DNA from: Kitasatospora sp. DSM 101779
Lineage (GTDB): Bacteria > Actinomycetota > Actinomycetes > Streptomycetales > Streptomycetaceae
Length of the DNA stretch: 59,803 nt
Direction: 5' to 3'
Assembly: GCF_025655475.1 (NCBI RefSeq)
Contig: NZ_JAHTIK010000001.1
Span: 6,353,447 to 6,413,249 of the forward strand
In this document: piece by piece, positions 25,246 through 33,533 of the stretch
How positions within the stretch are numbered: the first letter of the stretch is position 1
Layout: every line of letters starts with the position of its first letter
Program-made: the position numbers and the translations under genes
The notes under the pieces: generated by a model
Database searches by the model: none
Told to the model about the DNA's origin: nothing
The model's input: the letters and a program-made list of their open reading frames with translations, nothing else

Positions 25246-26415
25246 TCATGCCCGCGAGCGGCGGCGGGCCGCGATCAGCGCGACGGCGCCGAGGGCGACG
25301 GCCGTACCGCCGGCCGCGGCGATGCCGCCGAGCGGTGCGTCGGTGCCGGTCGACGCCAGCCGGTCGGTGCCGGTGGTCGTGTCGGTGGTGCGGGTGGTGA
25401 CCGCGGTCGTTGCGGTGGTCGCGGAGACCGGGGTGACGGTGCTGCCGCTGCCGCCCTGCGCACCGGTGCCCTGGCCCGTGCCGGCCTGGGTGCCGGTGCC
25501 GGTGCCGCCCTGGCCGGCCGCGGCCTTGTCCTTGGCCTGCGCCCGGGCGAGGCCGGTGGTCAGGAAGGCCCTGAGCGCCTCGGGGGTGTTGGTCGCCAGG
25601 GCGGCGAGGCCCGCCTTCTTCACCTCGGGTCCGCCGGTCTCGACCAGCTGGGAGATCCTCAGCCGGTCGTCGGAGGCCCGGAGCGAAGGCAGGTCCGCGA
25701 GGAACTTCAGCACGTCGGCGTCGGTGCCGTCGACCGCCTTCTCGGCGGCCTCGTGCAGGATCCGGCCGATGCCCGGCTCGCCGAGGATCCGCACCACCTT
25801 GATCCGGTTGTCGTCGGCGACGATCTTCGGCAGCTCGACGGTGAGGAAGTGCTCGACCTCGGCGTCGGTGCCGTCCATCGCCTTCTCGGCGGCCTCGCGC
25901 AGGTACCGGCTGCTGTTCGGATCGGCCATCAGCCGGGACAGCCGGACCCGGTTGTCCTGAGCCCGCAGCTCGGGCAGCTCGACGGTGAGGAAGTGCTCGA
26001 CCTCGGCGTCGGTACCGCCCATCACCTTCCGGGCGCCCTCGTGCACGCCGCGTCCGTTGGTCGGATCGGAGTAGATCTGGGCGACCCGGACCCGGTTGTC
26101 CTCCGCCCGCAGCTTGGGCAGGTCGACGGTGAGGAAGTGCCGGCGGTCCTGCGGGGTACCGGCGAGCGCCTTGGTGGCGGCCTCGCGGACACCGCGACCG
26201 GTCGTCGGCTCGGCCAGGATCCGCTGGATCTCGGCGCGGTCGGCGGCGTCCCGCTTGGCCGCGTCGTCGTCGGCCGGGTCGGTGGCCGGGGCAGTGTCCG
26301 GCTGGGACCGGCCGGTCGGCAGTTCCTCGGCCGACGCGGGTGCGGCGGCGAAGGCGACAGGTGCGGAGACCGCTGCCACGAGCGCGGCAGCGGCCAGCGA
26401 ACGACGGATGTTCAC
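25246..26415 (-). CDS. Wall-anchored ALF-repeat protein with LASTG sortase signal
   Basis: A 389-residue exported protein. Residues 1-29 are a signal peptide. Five ALF-type repeats of about 45-50 residues follow (about 62-300); the middle ones share GTDAEVEHFLTVELP and DNRVRL-like segments. A Gly/Thr/Gln-rich stretch then leads to LASTG, a hydrophobic helix and the RRRSRA tail. This is a cell-wall sorting signal of the LAXTG kind used by class E sortases. The protein should end up covalently linked to peptidoglycan. Function of ALF repeats is unknown. The GTG has a GGGGGG site 5 nt upstream. No sortase gene is in the window. Confidence 0.88.
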   Translation of the reverse strand: MNIRRSLAAAALVAAVSAPVAFAAAPASAEELPTGRSQPDTAPATDPADDDAAKRDAADRAEIQRILAEPTTGRGVREAATKALAGTPQDRRHFLTVDLPKLRAEDNRVRVAQIYSDPTNGRGVHEGARKVMGGTDAEVEHFLTVELPELRAQDNRVRLSRLMADPNSSRYLREAAEKAMDGTDAEVEHFLTVELPKIVADDNRIKVVRILGEPGIGRILHEAAEKAVDGTDADVLKFLADLPSLRASDDRLRISQLVETGGPEVKKAGLAALATNTPEALRAFLTTGLARAQAKDKAAAGQGGTGTGTQAGTGQGTGAQGGSGSTVTPVSATTATTAVTTRTTDTTTGTDRLASTGTDAPLGGIAAAGGTAVALGAVALIAARRRSRA

Positions 26416-26548
26416 GAATTCCCCCCGGAACGATGATCAGGCGCCACGCCGTCGCCGCGGATCTTCACACGGAACGGCGGATGTGATCGTACATCAATCA
26501 TTTCGGATGCTGACGAACCTGATCCTCCGGCGCTCCGCGCACGGGCCG

Positions 26549-26908
26549 TCAGGGCGGAGCGAGGGCGTCCCGGACGAGATCGATGACCTCCTCGTCCGTC
26601 AGGCCCAGGGTGCGGGCCTCCGCGACCAGTGCCCCGGCCGCTGCGCCCAGGCGGGCCCGGCCGGGTGACGCGGCGTCGGTGAGCTGCGCCCCGCGGCCGC
26701 GGCGGAGATCGACCAGCCCCTCCTCGCGGAGGATCTGGTAACCGCGCAGCACGGTGTGCATGTTGACGTCGAGCGAGTCGGCGAGGCTGCGGGCGGGCGG
26801 CAGCCGGTCGCCGGGCCGCGCGGTGCCGTCGGCGACGGCGCGGCGGACGCAGGCGGCGATCTGCTCGGCCAGCGGCTGCGGGGAGGCGGGGTTCACGCGG
26901 AAGAGCAC
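26549..26908 (-). CDS. GntR-family regulator, YtrA type
   Basis: A 119-residue regulator with an N-terminal GntR winged helix (PLAEQIAACVRRAVADGTARPGDRLPPARSLADSLDVNMHTVLRGY is read across 12-57) and a short helical tail of about 45 residues, the size typical of the YtrA subfamily that represses transport or membrane genes. The GTG at 26906-26908 has GGAGG 7 nt upstream. It overlaps the end of the upstream DUF1648 gene by 16 nt, so the two are translationally coupled. It probably represses its own operon through the operator at 27920-27986. Confidence 0.9.
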   Translation of the reverse strand: MLFRVNPASPQPLAEQIAACVRRAVADGTARPGDRLPPARSLADSLDVNMHTVLRGYQILREEGLVDLRRGRGAQLTDAASPGRARLGAAAGALVAEARTLGLTDEEVIDLVRDALAPP

Positions 26909-27897
26909 GGGCGGTCCTCCCGCGGGCACCGGACGAGCGCGGTGAGCAGCCCGGCGGCGGTGGCGGCGTCGGGGACGGAGACGAGGAACTCCCGTCCGTC
27001 GGTGAGCAGGACGGCGACGGCCCCGCCGGGCCGCAGCACCAGGCCGCTGCGCCCGGGACCGGAGCGGTACCCCTCGTCGCCGAAGACCCCGGTCCACCGG
27101 ACCTCGCGGCGGTCGGCGGCGGCGATCCGCTCCAGCGGCACCCGCATCCACGGCCGGCGCACCAGCGGGAGGCGTACGGTCAGGCCGTGCCGGTCGACGG
27201 TGACCCGGACCCGGCCGGTGGCCGTGCTGATCGCGCCGATCAGGGCGGCCGGCAGCGCACCGGCGCCGGCCCCGGAGACCAGCAGGACGGCGGCGAGCCC
27301 CAGCAGGGCGGGGCCGAGGGTCCGCAGCAGCGGCGAGCCGACCGTGCGGGACCAGGAGACGACCTCCCCGGCGGCGAGCTCGATCGGGACGGGTGCCGGG
27401 GGAGCGGTCGGCCCGGACGGTGCCGGAGGCAGGACCGCGCCGCTCAGCAGCAGGCCGACCGCTGCCGCGAGGGCCGCGCCGCCGCCGCAGGCGGCCACGG
27501 CGAGCCCCGACAGGTGGGCGTCTGCCGCGCGGGCGGCATGGGCGTTGGCGACCGGCACCAGGCAGCACAGTGAGCCGAGCAGGGCCGCGGCCGCCCAGTC
27601 TCCTGCGGTCAGGGCGCGCCGGGCGCGGGACGGCATGCCGTCGGCGAGCGCCAGGCGGGCGAGGGAGTCGCCGGTGAGCGCGATCATCCCGAGGGCGGCG
27701 GCGAGGAAGCGCCAGGCGGGCAGGGTGCCGTCGGCGCCGCCGGCCGAGAAGTGCACGGCGAGCGGTTCGGGCAGCTGCGGCCGCAGCCGCGCGTACCCCA
27801 GCAGGACCGCCGCGGCGGCGGCGGCTGGAGGCAGGACGGTGACGGCGACCGCGGTGCGGGACGGCCGGGACGGTCGGGGTAACGGCAGGGTGGACAC
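26893..27897 (-). CDS. DUF1648-type membrane protein
   Basis: A 334-residue membrane protein. The N-terminal helix and the LPEPLAVHFSAGGADGTLP segment match the DUF1648 (SdpI-related) domain. Further hydrophobic segments lie near 62-85, 98-120, 131-155 and 188-222. A C-terminal soluble part (230-330) has the pattern of a PH-like domain. The role is unknown; in the SdpI branch such proteins confer immunity to a toxin, but that cannot be claimed here. The GTG at 27895-27897 has GGAGGG 6 nt upstream. It is the first gene of the pair with the GntR regulator. Confidence 0.85.
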   Translation of the reverse strand: MSTLPLPRPSRPSRTAVAVTVLPPAAAAAAVLLGYARLRPQLPEPLAVHFSAGGADGTLPAWRFLAAALGMIALTGDSLARLALADGMPSRARRALTAGDWAAAALLGSLCCLVPVANAHAARAADAHLSGLAVAACGGGAALAAAVGLLLSGAVLPPAPSGPTAPPAPVPIELAAGEVVSWSRTVGSPLLRTLGPALLGLAAVLLVSGAGAGALPAALIGAISTATGRVRVTVDRHGLTVRLPLVRRPWMRVPLERIAAADRREVRWTGVFGDEGYRSGPGRSGLVLRPGGAVAVLLTDGREFLVSVPDAATAAGLLTALVRCPREDRPCSSA

Positions 27898-27919
27898 GGA
27901 GATCCCTCCAGGGATGCGA

Positions 27920-27986
27920 ACGATCGCAGATTGTTCGCACCATTCTAGAACAACACCAGAACAGTGGCGGAACGATCTGCGATCGT
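27920..27986 (-). promoter_or_regulatory. Compound operator of the DUF1648-GntR operon
   Basis: ACGATCGCAGAT (27920-27931) and its exact reverse complement ATCTGCGATCGT (27975-27986) flank a 43-nt stretch containing the palindrome TTCTAGAA (27943-27950) and two AGAACA copies. The whole lies just upstream of the start codon and is AT-richer than its surroundings. The likely ligand is the GntR protein of the same operon. Confidence 0.6.
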
Positions 27987-28030
27987 CGCTGTGACCCTCC
28001 GGGTGCCTCCGCCCGGGAACGGCTCGGGGG

Positions 28031-28056
28031 CCCGGGGCTCGGGGAACGGCCCCGGG
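28031..28056 (-). terminator. Putative terminator after the oxygenase gene
   Basis: Arms CCCGGGGC (28031-28038) and GCCCCGGG (28049-28056) with a 10-nt loop, 18 nt beyond the oxygenase stop codon on the minus strand. Confidence 0.55.
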
Positions 28057-28073
28057 GCGGCCCGGCCCCGCCG

Positions 28074-29144
28074 TCAGGCGGCGGTGAGCGGCAGCAGGTC
28101 GGCGTGGTGGCGGCGGGTGACCTCGGGGTGCGCCCGCAGGTAGCCCTTCAGCTCGTTGCGGCCGAACTCGGCGAACAGCGGGTTCGCCGGGTCCTGGGTG
28201 GCGCCGGGCGCGTGGTGGGCCTGCGGGAACTCGAGCGGCTCGATGTGCGCGTCCAGCCGCGGGTTGTAGAAGAACGGCACCGAGAACCGCTCGCGGGCGC
28301 CGGGCGGGCTGACCACCCGGTGGCTGGTGGCCTTGAGGTAGCCGTCGGTGGCGACCTCCAGCAGCTCGCCGAGGTTGACCACGAAGGCGCCCTCCATCGG
28401 CGGCACCTCCAGGAAGGAGCCGTCCGCCCGCTCGACCTGCAGGCCGCCGACGGTGTCCTGCAGCAGCAGGGTGATGAAGCCGTAGTCCTTGTGCGAGCCG
28501 ACGCCCTGCCCGGCGCCGTCCGGGGCGGTGCCGGGGTAGCGCACCAGCTTCAGCCGCAGGTGCGGGTGGCCGGCGAAGGCGTCGTCGTAGAAGTCGGGCC
28601 GGGCGCCGATCGAGGTGAGCAGCTCGTGCAGCAGCCTGCGGGCGACGGCGCCGAGCCGGTCGATCCAGTGCAGTGAGGCCTCGCGCAGCTCGGGCAGCGC
28701 GTCGGGCCACTGGTTCGGGCCCTCCAGCCACCAGTACGGCGGCTCGCCGGAGCCGGGCACGTGCGGGGGCAGCTCGGCACCGATGTCGAGCTGGTCGCGC
28801 CAGTCCTGGTTGCCGCCGGTGCGCTCGTCGCCGGTGCGGGTGTAACCGCGGAAGTGCGGGGAGTTGAGGTTGCTCACGGCCAGCCGGTCGGCCTCGGGGA
28901 GGGCGAAGAAGGCGTGCATCGCCTCGGTGAGCGCGGCGGTCTCGGCCGGGGTCACGCCGTGGCCGACGAGCTGGAAGAAGCCGACGTCGGTGGCGGCGGA
29001 ACGGAGCGCCGCGTGGAGCCGTGCGCGCTCCTCGGCGCTGCCGTCGGCGAGCGAGAGGTCGATGACCGGGAGGTTCTCGGCACGGTCGTCGGTGCGGTCG
29101 TCGACGGTGCCGGTGGAAGCGGTGGGGCGGGACTGCTGGGTCAT
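28074..29144 (-). CDS. 2-oxoglutarate/Fe(II) oxygenase, isopenicillin N synthase family
   Basis: A 356-residue non-heme iron oxygenase. The N-terminal DIOX_N-type part has LPVIDLSLADG and VGFFQLVGHGV. The iron facial triad is H218, D220 and H275, and R286-F-S288 binds the co-substrate carboxylate. The substrate cannot be inferred; family members hydroxylate or cyclise small molecules. The ATG at 29142-29144 is used; ATG 29153 and GTG 29156 are close in-frame alternatives. A cysteine leader peptide and a hairpin lie upstream, suggesting that its expression responds to cysteine or sulfur supply, which is unusual for this family. Confidence 0.93.
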   Translation of the reverse strand: MTQQSRPTASTGTVDDRTDDRAENLPVIDLSLADGSAEERARLHAALRSAATDVGFFQLVGHGVTPAETAALTEAMHAFFALPEADRLAVSNLNSPHFRGYTRTGDERTGGNQDWRDQLDIGAELPPHVPGSGEPPYWWLEGPNQWPDALPELREASLHWIDRLGAVARRLLHELLTSIGARPDFYDDAFAGHPHLRLKLVRYPGTAPDGAGQGVGSHKDYGFITLLLQDTVGGLQVERADGSFLEVPPMEGAFVVNLGELLEVATDGYLKATSHRVVSPPGARERFSVPFFYNPRLDAHIEPLEFPQAHHAPGATQDPANPLFAEFGRNELKGYLRAHPEVTRRHHADLLPLTAA

Positions 29145-29170
29145 GGGTGACATCACCTGGGTGTCGAATG

Positions 29171-29197
29171 CCCCGGCGGGCCCGGCGGTCGCCGGGG
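29171..29197 (-). promoter_or_regulatory. Candidate attenuator hairpin between leader peptide and oxygenase gene
   Basis: Arms CCCCGGCG (29171-29178) and CGCCGGGG (29190-29197) form a GC-rich stem in the 136-nt stretch between the leader peptide stop and the oxygenase start. It could act as the attenuator or sequestering stem. No T run follows. Confidence 0.45.
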
Positions 29198-29280
29198 ACG
29201 CTGCCGCTGCCGCGCCGGGTGTGGGCGGTGCAGCGGGGCCGGGGGAGGGTGTGTGCCCGAAGGGCGGAGGACGAGCGGGA

Positions 29281-29355
29281 TCAGCCGGAGCGTCGACAGG
29301 ACATGCTCGTGACGCGGAGCAGGTCCACGTGGCGACGGCTGACGAGAAGGATCAC
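29281..29355 (-). CDS. Cysteine-type leader peptide
   Basis: A 24-residue peptide beginning with GTG and reading VILLVSRRHVDLLRVTSMSC then RRSG. The SRRHVDLLRV core, a Ser-rich stretch and a cysteine followed by arginines is the pattern of the putative leader peptides found in Streptomyces before sulfur-assimilation genes. There, translation of the Cys codon is thought to sense Cys-tRNA supply and control the downstream gene. A -10 TACGCT (29362-29367 on the minus strand) ends 6 nt before the start, so translation is probably leaderless. The downstream gene on this strand is the 2-oxoglutarate oxygenase. Confidence 0.8.
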   Translation of the reverse strand: MILLVSRRHVDLLRVTSMSCRRSG

Positions 29356-29430
29356 GCCACCAGCGTAACGGACCGCGACGCGGCGGCGGCCGGGCCCTCG
29401 CCCCGCACGCCCGCCGCCCGGGGCGGGGGC

Positions 29431-31026
29431 TCACCCGCGCAGTGCGCGGGCCGCCCGTTCCCTCAGCTCGTTCTTTCTCACCTTGCCGCTGACCGTCATC
29501 GGGAAGCCCTCGACCACGTGCACGTGGCGGGGCGTCTTGTAGTGCGCGAGCCGGCCGCGGCAGAACTCGGCGACCTCCTCGGCCCCGAGGGTGCCGGCCG
29601 GGTCGCGCAGCACCACGAAGGCGCAGATCTCCTCGCCGTAGTGCTCGTCCGGCACGCCGACCACCTGGACGTCGGCGATCGCCGGGTGGGTGTGCAGGAA
29701 CTCCTCGATCTCGCGCGGGTACACGTTCTCCCCGCCGCGGATGATCATGTCCTTGATCCGTCCGACGATCGCCAGGTAGCCGTCCTCGTGCATCACCGCG
29801 AGGTCGCCGGTGTGCATCCAGCCCTCGCCGTCGATCGCCTCGGCGGTGCGCTCCGGCTCGTTCCAGTAGCCGATCATCACCGAGTAACCGCGGGTGCACA
29901 GCTCGCCGGGCACACCGCGGCCGACCGTCCGCCCGGTCTCCGGCTCGACGACCTTCACCTCCAGGTGCGGCAGCACCCGGCCGACCGTGCCGGTGCGGTG
30001 CTCCAGGCCGTCGCCCAGGCGGGTCTGGGTGGAGACCGGCGAGGTCTCGGTCATCCCGTACGCGATGGCCACCTCGGCCATGTGCATCTCGGTCTGGACG
30101 CGCTTCATCACCTCCACCGGGCAGGGCGAGCCGGCCATGATGCCGGTGCGCAGCGAGGTGAGGTCGTAGGTCGCGAAGTCCGCGAGGCCCAGTTCGGCGA
30201 TGAACATCGTCGGCACGCCGTACAGCGAGGTGGCCCGCTCGGCCTGGACCGCGTGCAGGGTGGCGGCCGGGTCGAAGCCCTGGCCGGGGATCACCACGCA
30301 GGCGCCGTGGCTGAGCGCCGCGAGGTTGCCCATCACCATGCCGAAGCAGTGGTAGAAGGGCACCGGCAGGCAGATCCGGTCCTGCTCGGTGTACCCGACC
30401 AGTTCGCCCACCCAGAAGCCGTTGTTGAGGATGTTGCGGTGCGAGAGGGTGGCGCCCTTCGGGAAGCCGGTGGTGCCCGAGGTGTACTGGATGTTGATCG
30501 GGTCGTCCGGCGCCAGGTCGGCGGGGAACCCCCCGTCCCCGTCGAGCTCCCGGAACTCCGGGTCGCCGATCCACAGCGTCTCCCGCAGGCCCGGGCACTC
30601 CTCGCGGATCTCGGCCACCATCGCCCGGTAGTCGCTGGTGCGGTACGCGGGCTGGGCGACCAGCAGGCCCACCCCGGACTGGTTCAGCGCGTACGCCAAC
30701 TCGTGCGTCCGGTAGGCCGGGTTGATGTTCACCAGGATCGCGCCGAGCCGGGCGGTGGCGTACTGCACCAGCACCCACTCCGGGCAGTTGAGCGCCCAGA
30801 TGCCGACCCGGTCGCCGCGGCCGACCCCGCGCGCCCGCAGGCCGCGGGCCACCCGGTCGACGTCCCGGCCGAGTTCGGCGTACGTCCAGCGGCGGCCGCT
30901 CGGCACGTCCACCAGCGCCTCGCGGTCCGGGTGGGCGGCGACCGCCCGGTCCAGGCACTGCCCGATCGTCTCGTCCAGCAGCGGCACGTCGGTGCGGCCG
31001 TGCGTGTGGGACGCCTGTGCGGTCAC
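29431..31026 (-). CDS. AMP-binding acyl-CoA synthetase
   Basis: A 531-residue adenylate-forming ligase that activates a carboxylic acid to its CoA thioester. Motifs: the P-loop-like YTSGTTGFPKG, the YGMTETSP motif, GWMHTGDLA, the hinge GRIKDMIIRGGENVYPREIEE read in two parts, and the catalytic lysine in TVSGKVRKNE. The pattern resembles medium- or long-chain fatty acyl-CoA ligases (FadD type); the chain length is not determined. The GTG has AGGAGG 6 nt upstream, and a promoter TTGACG-17-AAGCCT precedes it. It could feed the beta-oxidation enzymes encoded elsewhere in the window. Confidence 0.93.
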   Translation of the reverse strand: MTAQASHTHGRTDVPLLDETIGQCLDRAVAAHPDREALVDVPSGRRWTYAELGRDVDRVARGLRARGVGRGDRVGIWALNCPEWVLVQYATARLGAILVNINPAYRTHELAYALNQSGVGLLVAQPAYRTSDYRAMVAEIREECPGLRETLWIGDPEFRELDGDGGFPADLAPDDPINIQYTSGTTGFPKGATLSHRNILNNGFWVGELVGYTEQDRICLPVPFYHCFGMVMGNLAALSHGACVVIPGQGFDPAATLHAVQAERATSLYGVPTMFIAELGLADFATYDLTSLRTGIMAGSPCPVEVMKRVQTEMHMAEVAIAYGMTETSPVSTQTRLGDGLEHRTGTVGRVLPHLEVKVVEPETGRTVGRGVPGELCTRGYSVMIGYWNEPERTAEAIDGEGWMHTGDLAVMHEDGYLAIVGRIKDMIIRGGENVYPREIEEFLHTHPAIADVQVVGVPDEHYGEEICAFVVLRDPAGTLGAEEVAEFCRGRLAHYKTPRHVHVVEGFPMTVSGKVRKNELRERAARALRG

Positions 31027-31075
31027 CGTTGACCTCCTGGGCCGGGAGCGGGCTGGGGGGGATCAGCCGGGACCA

Positions 31076-31104
31076 AGGCTTGCCACCCGGTGCCCCCGCG
31101 TCAA
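31076..31104 (-). promoter_or_regulatory. Promoter of the first acyl-CoA synthetase gene
   Basis: On the minus strand, -35 TTGACG (31099-31104), a 17-nt spacer and -10 AAGCCT (31076-31081), about 50 nt before the start codon. Confidence 0.55.
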
Positions 31105-31208
31105 GAGCACACCGGCCCGGCGCGCCGCCGGGCCGTCCCGGGGAGGGTCCGGGGACGGACGGGGCGGGCGCTGTCACGGAGTTGTGACGAAAGCGGGAAG
31201 AAAACCGG

Positions 31209-31237
31209 TTCGTGGCGGGCGATGGTTCGCCTAGGGT
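31209..31237 (+). promoter_or_regulatory. Leaderless promoter of the penicillin-binding protein gene
   Basis: A -35-like TTCGTG (31209-31214), 17-nt spacer and -10 TAGGGT (31232-31237). The -10 ends 7 nt before the ATG, which places the transcription start at or next to the start codon. An inverted repeat GTCAC-6-GTGAC (31173-31188) lies upstream. Confidence 0.6.
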
Positions 31238-31244
31238 CGATCCC

Positions 31245-33533
31245 ATGGCGCGTCACAACTCCATCGGTTACCGCAAGAAGGTCGTTCTGGCAGCCCGTCT
31301 GGTCGGCGCGAGCGCCCTGGGTGGCGTCCTCGTCGCGGGCATCGCCCTCCCCGCCGTGGGGGCCGCCGGGCTCGGTGCGCAGTCGGCGGTGGAGGACTTC
31401 GACAGCCTGCCGGACGACTTCAGGACACCGCCGCTCTCCCAGGCGTCCACCGTCTACGACGCGGCCGGCGGGACGATCGCCACCATCTACAGCCGGGACC
31501 GCACGGTCGTCTCCTCCGACGCGATGTCGCCGCTGGTCAAGACCGCCCTGGTGGACATCGAGGACAGCCGCTACTACCAGCACGGCGCCGTCGACCTGAA
31601 GGGCGTGCTGCGCGCCCTCAACTCCAACGCGGCCTCCGGCACCACCGCGCAGGGCGCGTCCACCCTCACCCAGCAGTACGTCAAGAACGTCTTCGTCGAC
31701 CAGGCGGGCGACGACGTGCAGAAGGTCCAGGAGGCGCAGCGGCAGACCCTGGACCGCAAGGTCCGCGAACTCAAGTACGCCATCAAGGTCGAGGAGACCC
31801 TGAGCAAGGACCAGATCCTCGCCAACTACCTCAACATCACCTTCTTCGGTGAGAAGGCGTACGGCATAGAGACGGCCGCCCAGCGGTACTTCAGCGTGCA
31901 CGCCAAGGATCTGACGCTTCCCCAGGCCGCCCTGCTGGCAGGCCTGGTGCAGTCGCCGTCCGCCTACGACCCGATCGTCAACCCGGTCGCGGCGAAGGCC
32001 CGCCGCGACACCGTGCTGCGCCGGATGGCCGAGCTGGGGCACATCACCGCGGCGCAGGCGGCCGAGGCGATCGCCTCCCCGGTGGAGCTGAAGGTGACCC
32101 GGGCGCACCAGGGCTGCATCACCGCGGGGACGGGCGAGGGCTTCTTCTGCGACTACGTGCAGCGGGTGGTGCTGTCCGACCCGGCCTTCGGCAGGACTCC
32201 GGAGGAGCGGAAGGCGCTGTGGAAGCGCGGCGGGCTGCAGATCCGCACCACCCTCGACCCCAAGGCGCAGAAGGCGGTGCAGCAGGCCGTCACCGCGCAC
32301 GCCGCACCCTCCGACCGGCCGGCCGCGGTGATGTCGGTCGTCCAGCCGGGCACCGGCAAGGTGCTGGCGATGGCGCAGAGCCGCCCGTACGGGCTCGGCA
32401 AGGACCAGACCACGATCAACCTGAACGTGCCGAAGCGGATGGGCGGCGGCCTCGGCTTCCCGACCGGCTCCACCTTCAAGCCGATCGTGGCCGCGGCGGC
32501 GCTGGAGAACGGCATCCCGGTGAGCCGCAGCTACACCTCGGGCTACAGCATGCCGTGGCCGGCGATGCAGGACTGCTCGGGCGGCCGCTTCCCGGAGGGC
32601 GGCGAGGTGCACAACGACGCCCGCAGCCTGACCGGCAGCTTCGCCATGCCGGCCGCGATGAAGCAGTCGGTCAACACCTACTTCGCCAACCTGGAGGCCG
32701 AGACCGGCCTGTGCGAGGTGGCGAAGACGGCGGCCAAGCTGGGCATCACCCAGCAGGCCGGCGGCGAGAAGCTCAGCGTGGTGCCGTCGATGACCCTCGG
32801 CAGCAACGACCTGACCCCGCTGGAGATGGCGAGCGTGTACGCGGCGTTCGCCGCCCACGGCACCTACTGCACGCCGACCGCGATCACCTCGGTGACCGGC
32901 CCGGACGGCAAGGCCCTGGGCGTGCCGAAGTCCGCCTGCACCGAGGCGATGTCGCGGACCACCGCGGACACCCTCACCGCGATGCTCCGCGGTGTGGTCG
33001 AGGACGGCGGCACCGGCAGCACCGCCGGCCTGTCCGACCGGGAGACGGCCGGCAAGACCGGTACCACCAACGAGGGCCGGCAGGTCTGGTTCGTCGGATA
33101 CACCCCGGAGATGGCCGCCGCGACGGTCGTCAGCGACACCACGGACCCGGCCCCGCTGGAGGGCCAGCGGATGGGCGGCGAGCGGATCTACGCGGCCTTC
33201 GGCGGTACGGTCGCCGGCCCGATCTGGCGGCAGGCCGTCGAGGACGCCCTGGACGGCGTCCCCGCCGGGGAGTTCACCGCGGTGCGGCTGCCGGCCGCCA
33301 CCGCGGATCCGTCCGGCCCCGAGCAGCAGGCCACGGAGACCGGCCGGCCGACCCCGGGCGGAGGACAGCCGTCCACCGGAGGGCCGACCCAGGGCGGACG
33401 GCCCACCCGGGGCGGCGACCAGACGGCCCCCGCGACGGGCCGGCCGAGCCCGGGCCCCGGGCGCCCGACCCACGGCACCACCGTGGAGCCGACCCCGGGC
33501 GCGGGGCAGCCGAGCCGGGCCGGCGGTCAGTAA
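31245..33533 (+). CDS. Bifunctional penicillin-binding protein (class A)
   Basis: A 762-residue membrane-anchored peptidoglycan synthase. A basic N-terminus and one transmembrane helix (about 13-43) are followed by a GT51 glycosyltransferase: catalytic E106 in EDSRYYQHG, QGASTLTQQYVKN (136-148) and the RKVRELKYAIKVEE segment. The transpeptidase has the S409-T-F-K412 motif, SVN (475-477) and KTG (604-606). Two inter-domain cysteines (C291, C302) may form a disulfide. The tail after 690 is Pro/Gly/Thr-rich and disordered. It polymerises and cross-links the cell wall outside the membrane. The ATG at 31245 follows a leaderless promoter. Its last 7 nt overlap the convergent DinB-type gene. Confidence 0.95.
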   Translation: MARHNSIGYRKKVVLAARLVGASALGGVLVAGIALPAVGAAGLGAQSAVEDFDSLPDDFRTPPLSQASTVYDAAGGTIATIYSRDRTVVSSDAMSPLVKTALVDIEDSRYYQHGAVDLKGVLRALNSNAASGTTAQGASTLTQQYVKNVFVDQAGDDVQKVQEAQRQTLDRKVRELKYAIKVEETLSKDQILANYLNITFFGEKAYGIETAAQRYFSVHAKDLTLPQAALLAGLVQSPSAYDPIVNPVAAKARRDTVLRRMAELGHITAAQAAEAIASPVELKVTRAHQGCITAGTGEGFFCDYVQRVVLSDPAFGRTPEERKALWKRGGLQIRTTLDPKAQKAVQQAVTAHAAPSDRPAAVMSVVQPGTGKVLAMAQSRPYGLGKDQTTINLNVPKRMGGGLGFPTGSTFKPIVAAAALENGIPVSRSYTSGYSMPWPAMQDCSGGRFPEGGEVHNDARSLTGSFAMPAAMKQSVNTYFANLEAETGLCEVAKTAAKLGITQQAGGEKLSVVPSMTLGSNDLTPLEMASVYAAFAAHGTYCTPTAITSVTGPDGKALGVPKSACTEAMSRTTADTLTAMLRGVVEDGGTGSTAGLSDRETAGKTGTTNEGRQVWFVGYTPEMAAATVVSDTTDPAPLEGQRMGGERIYAAFGGTVAGPIWRQAVEDALDGVPAGEFTAVRLPAATADPSGPEQQATETGRPTPGGGQPSTGGPTQGGRPTRGGDQTAPATGRPSPGPGRPTHGTTVEPTPGAGQPSRAGGQ

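Noticed and set aside
29281..29430. Part of the leader region as coding sequence of a larger protein on either strand
   Set aside because: Larger frames here are Pro/Arg-rich without motifs, while the short frame has the recognisable leader-peptide core.
31113..31135. Perfect 10-bp hairpin CGGCCCGGCG/CGCCGGGCCG
   Set aside because: It looks like a terminator but lies between two divergent promoters where no transcript should end; probably a by-product of base composition or a weak insulator.
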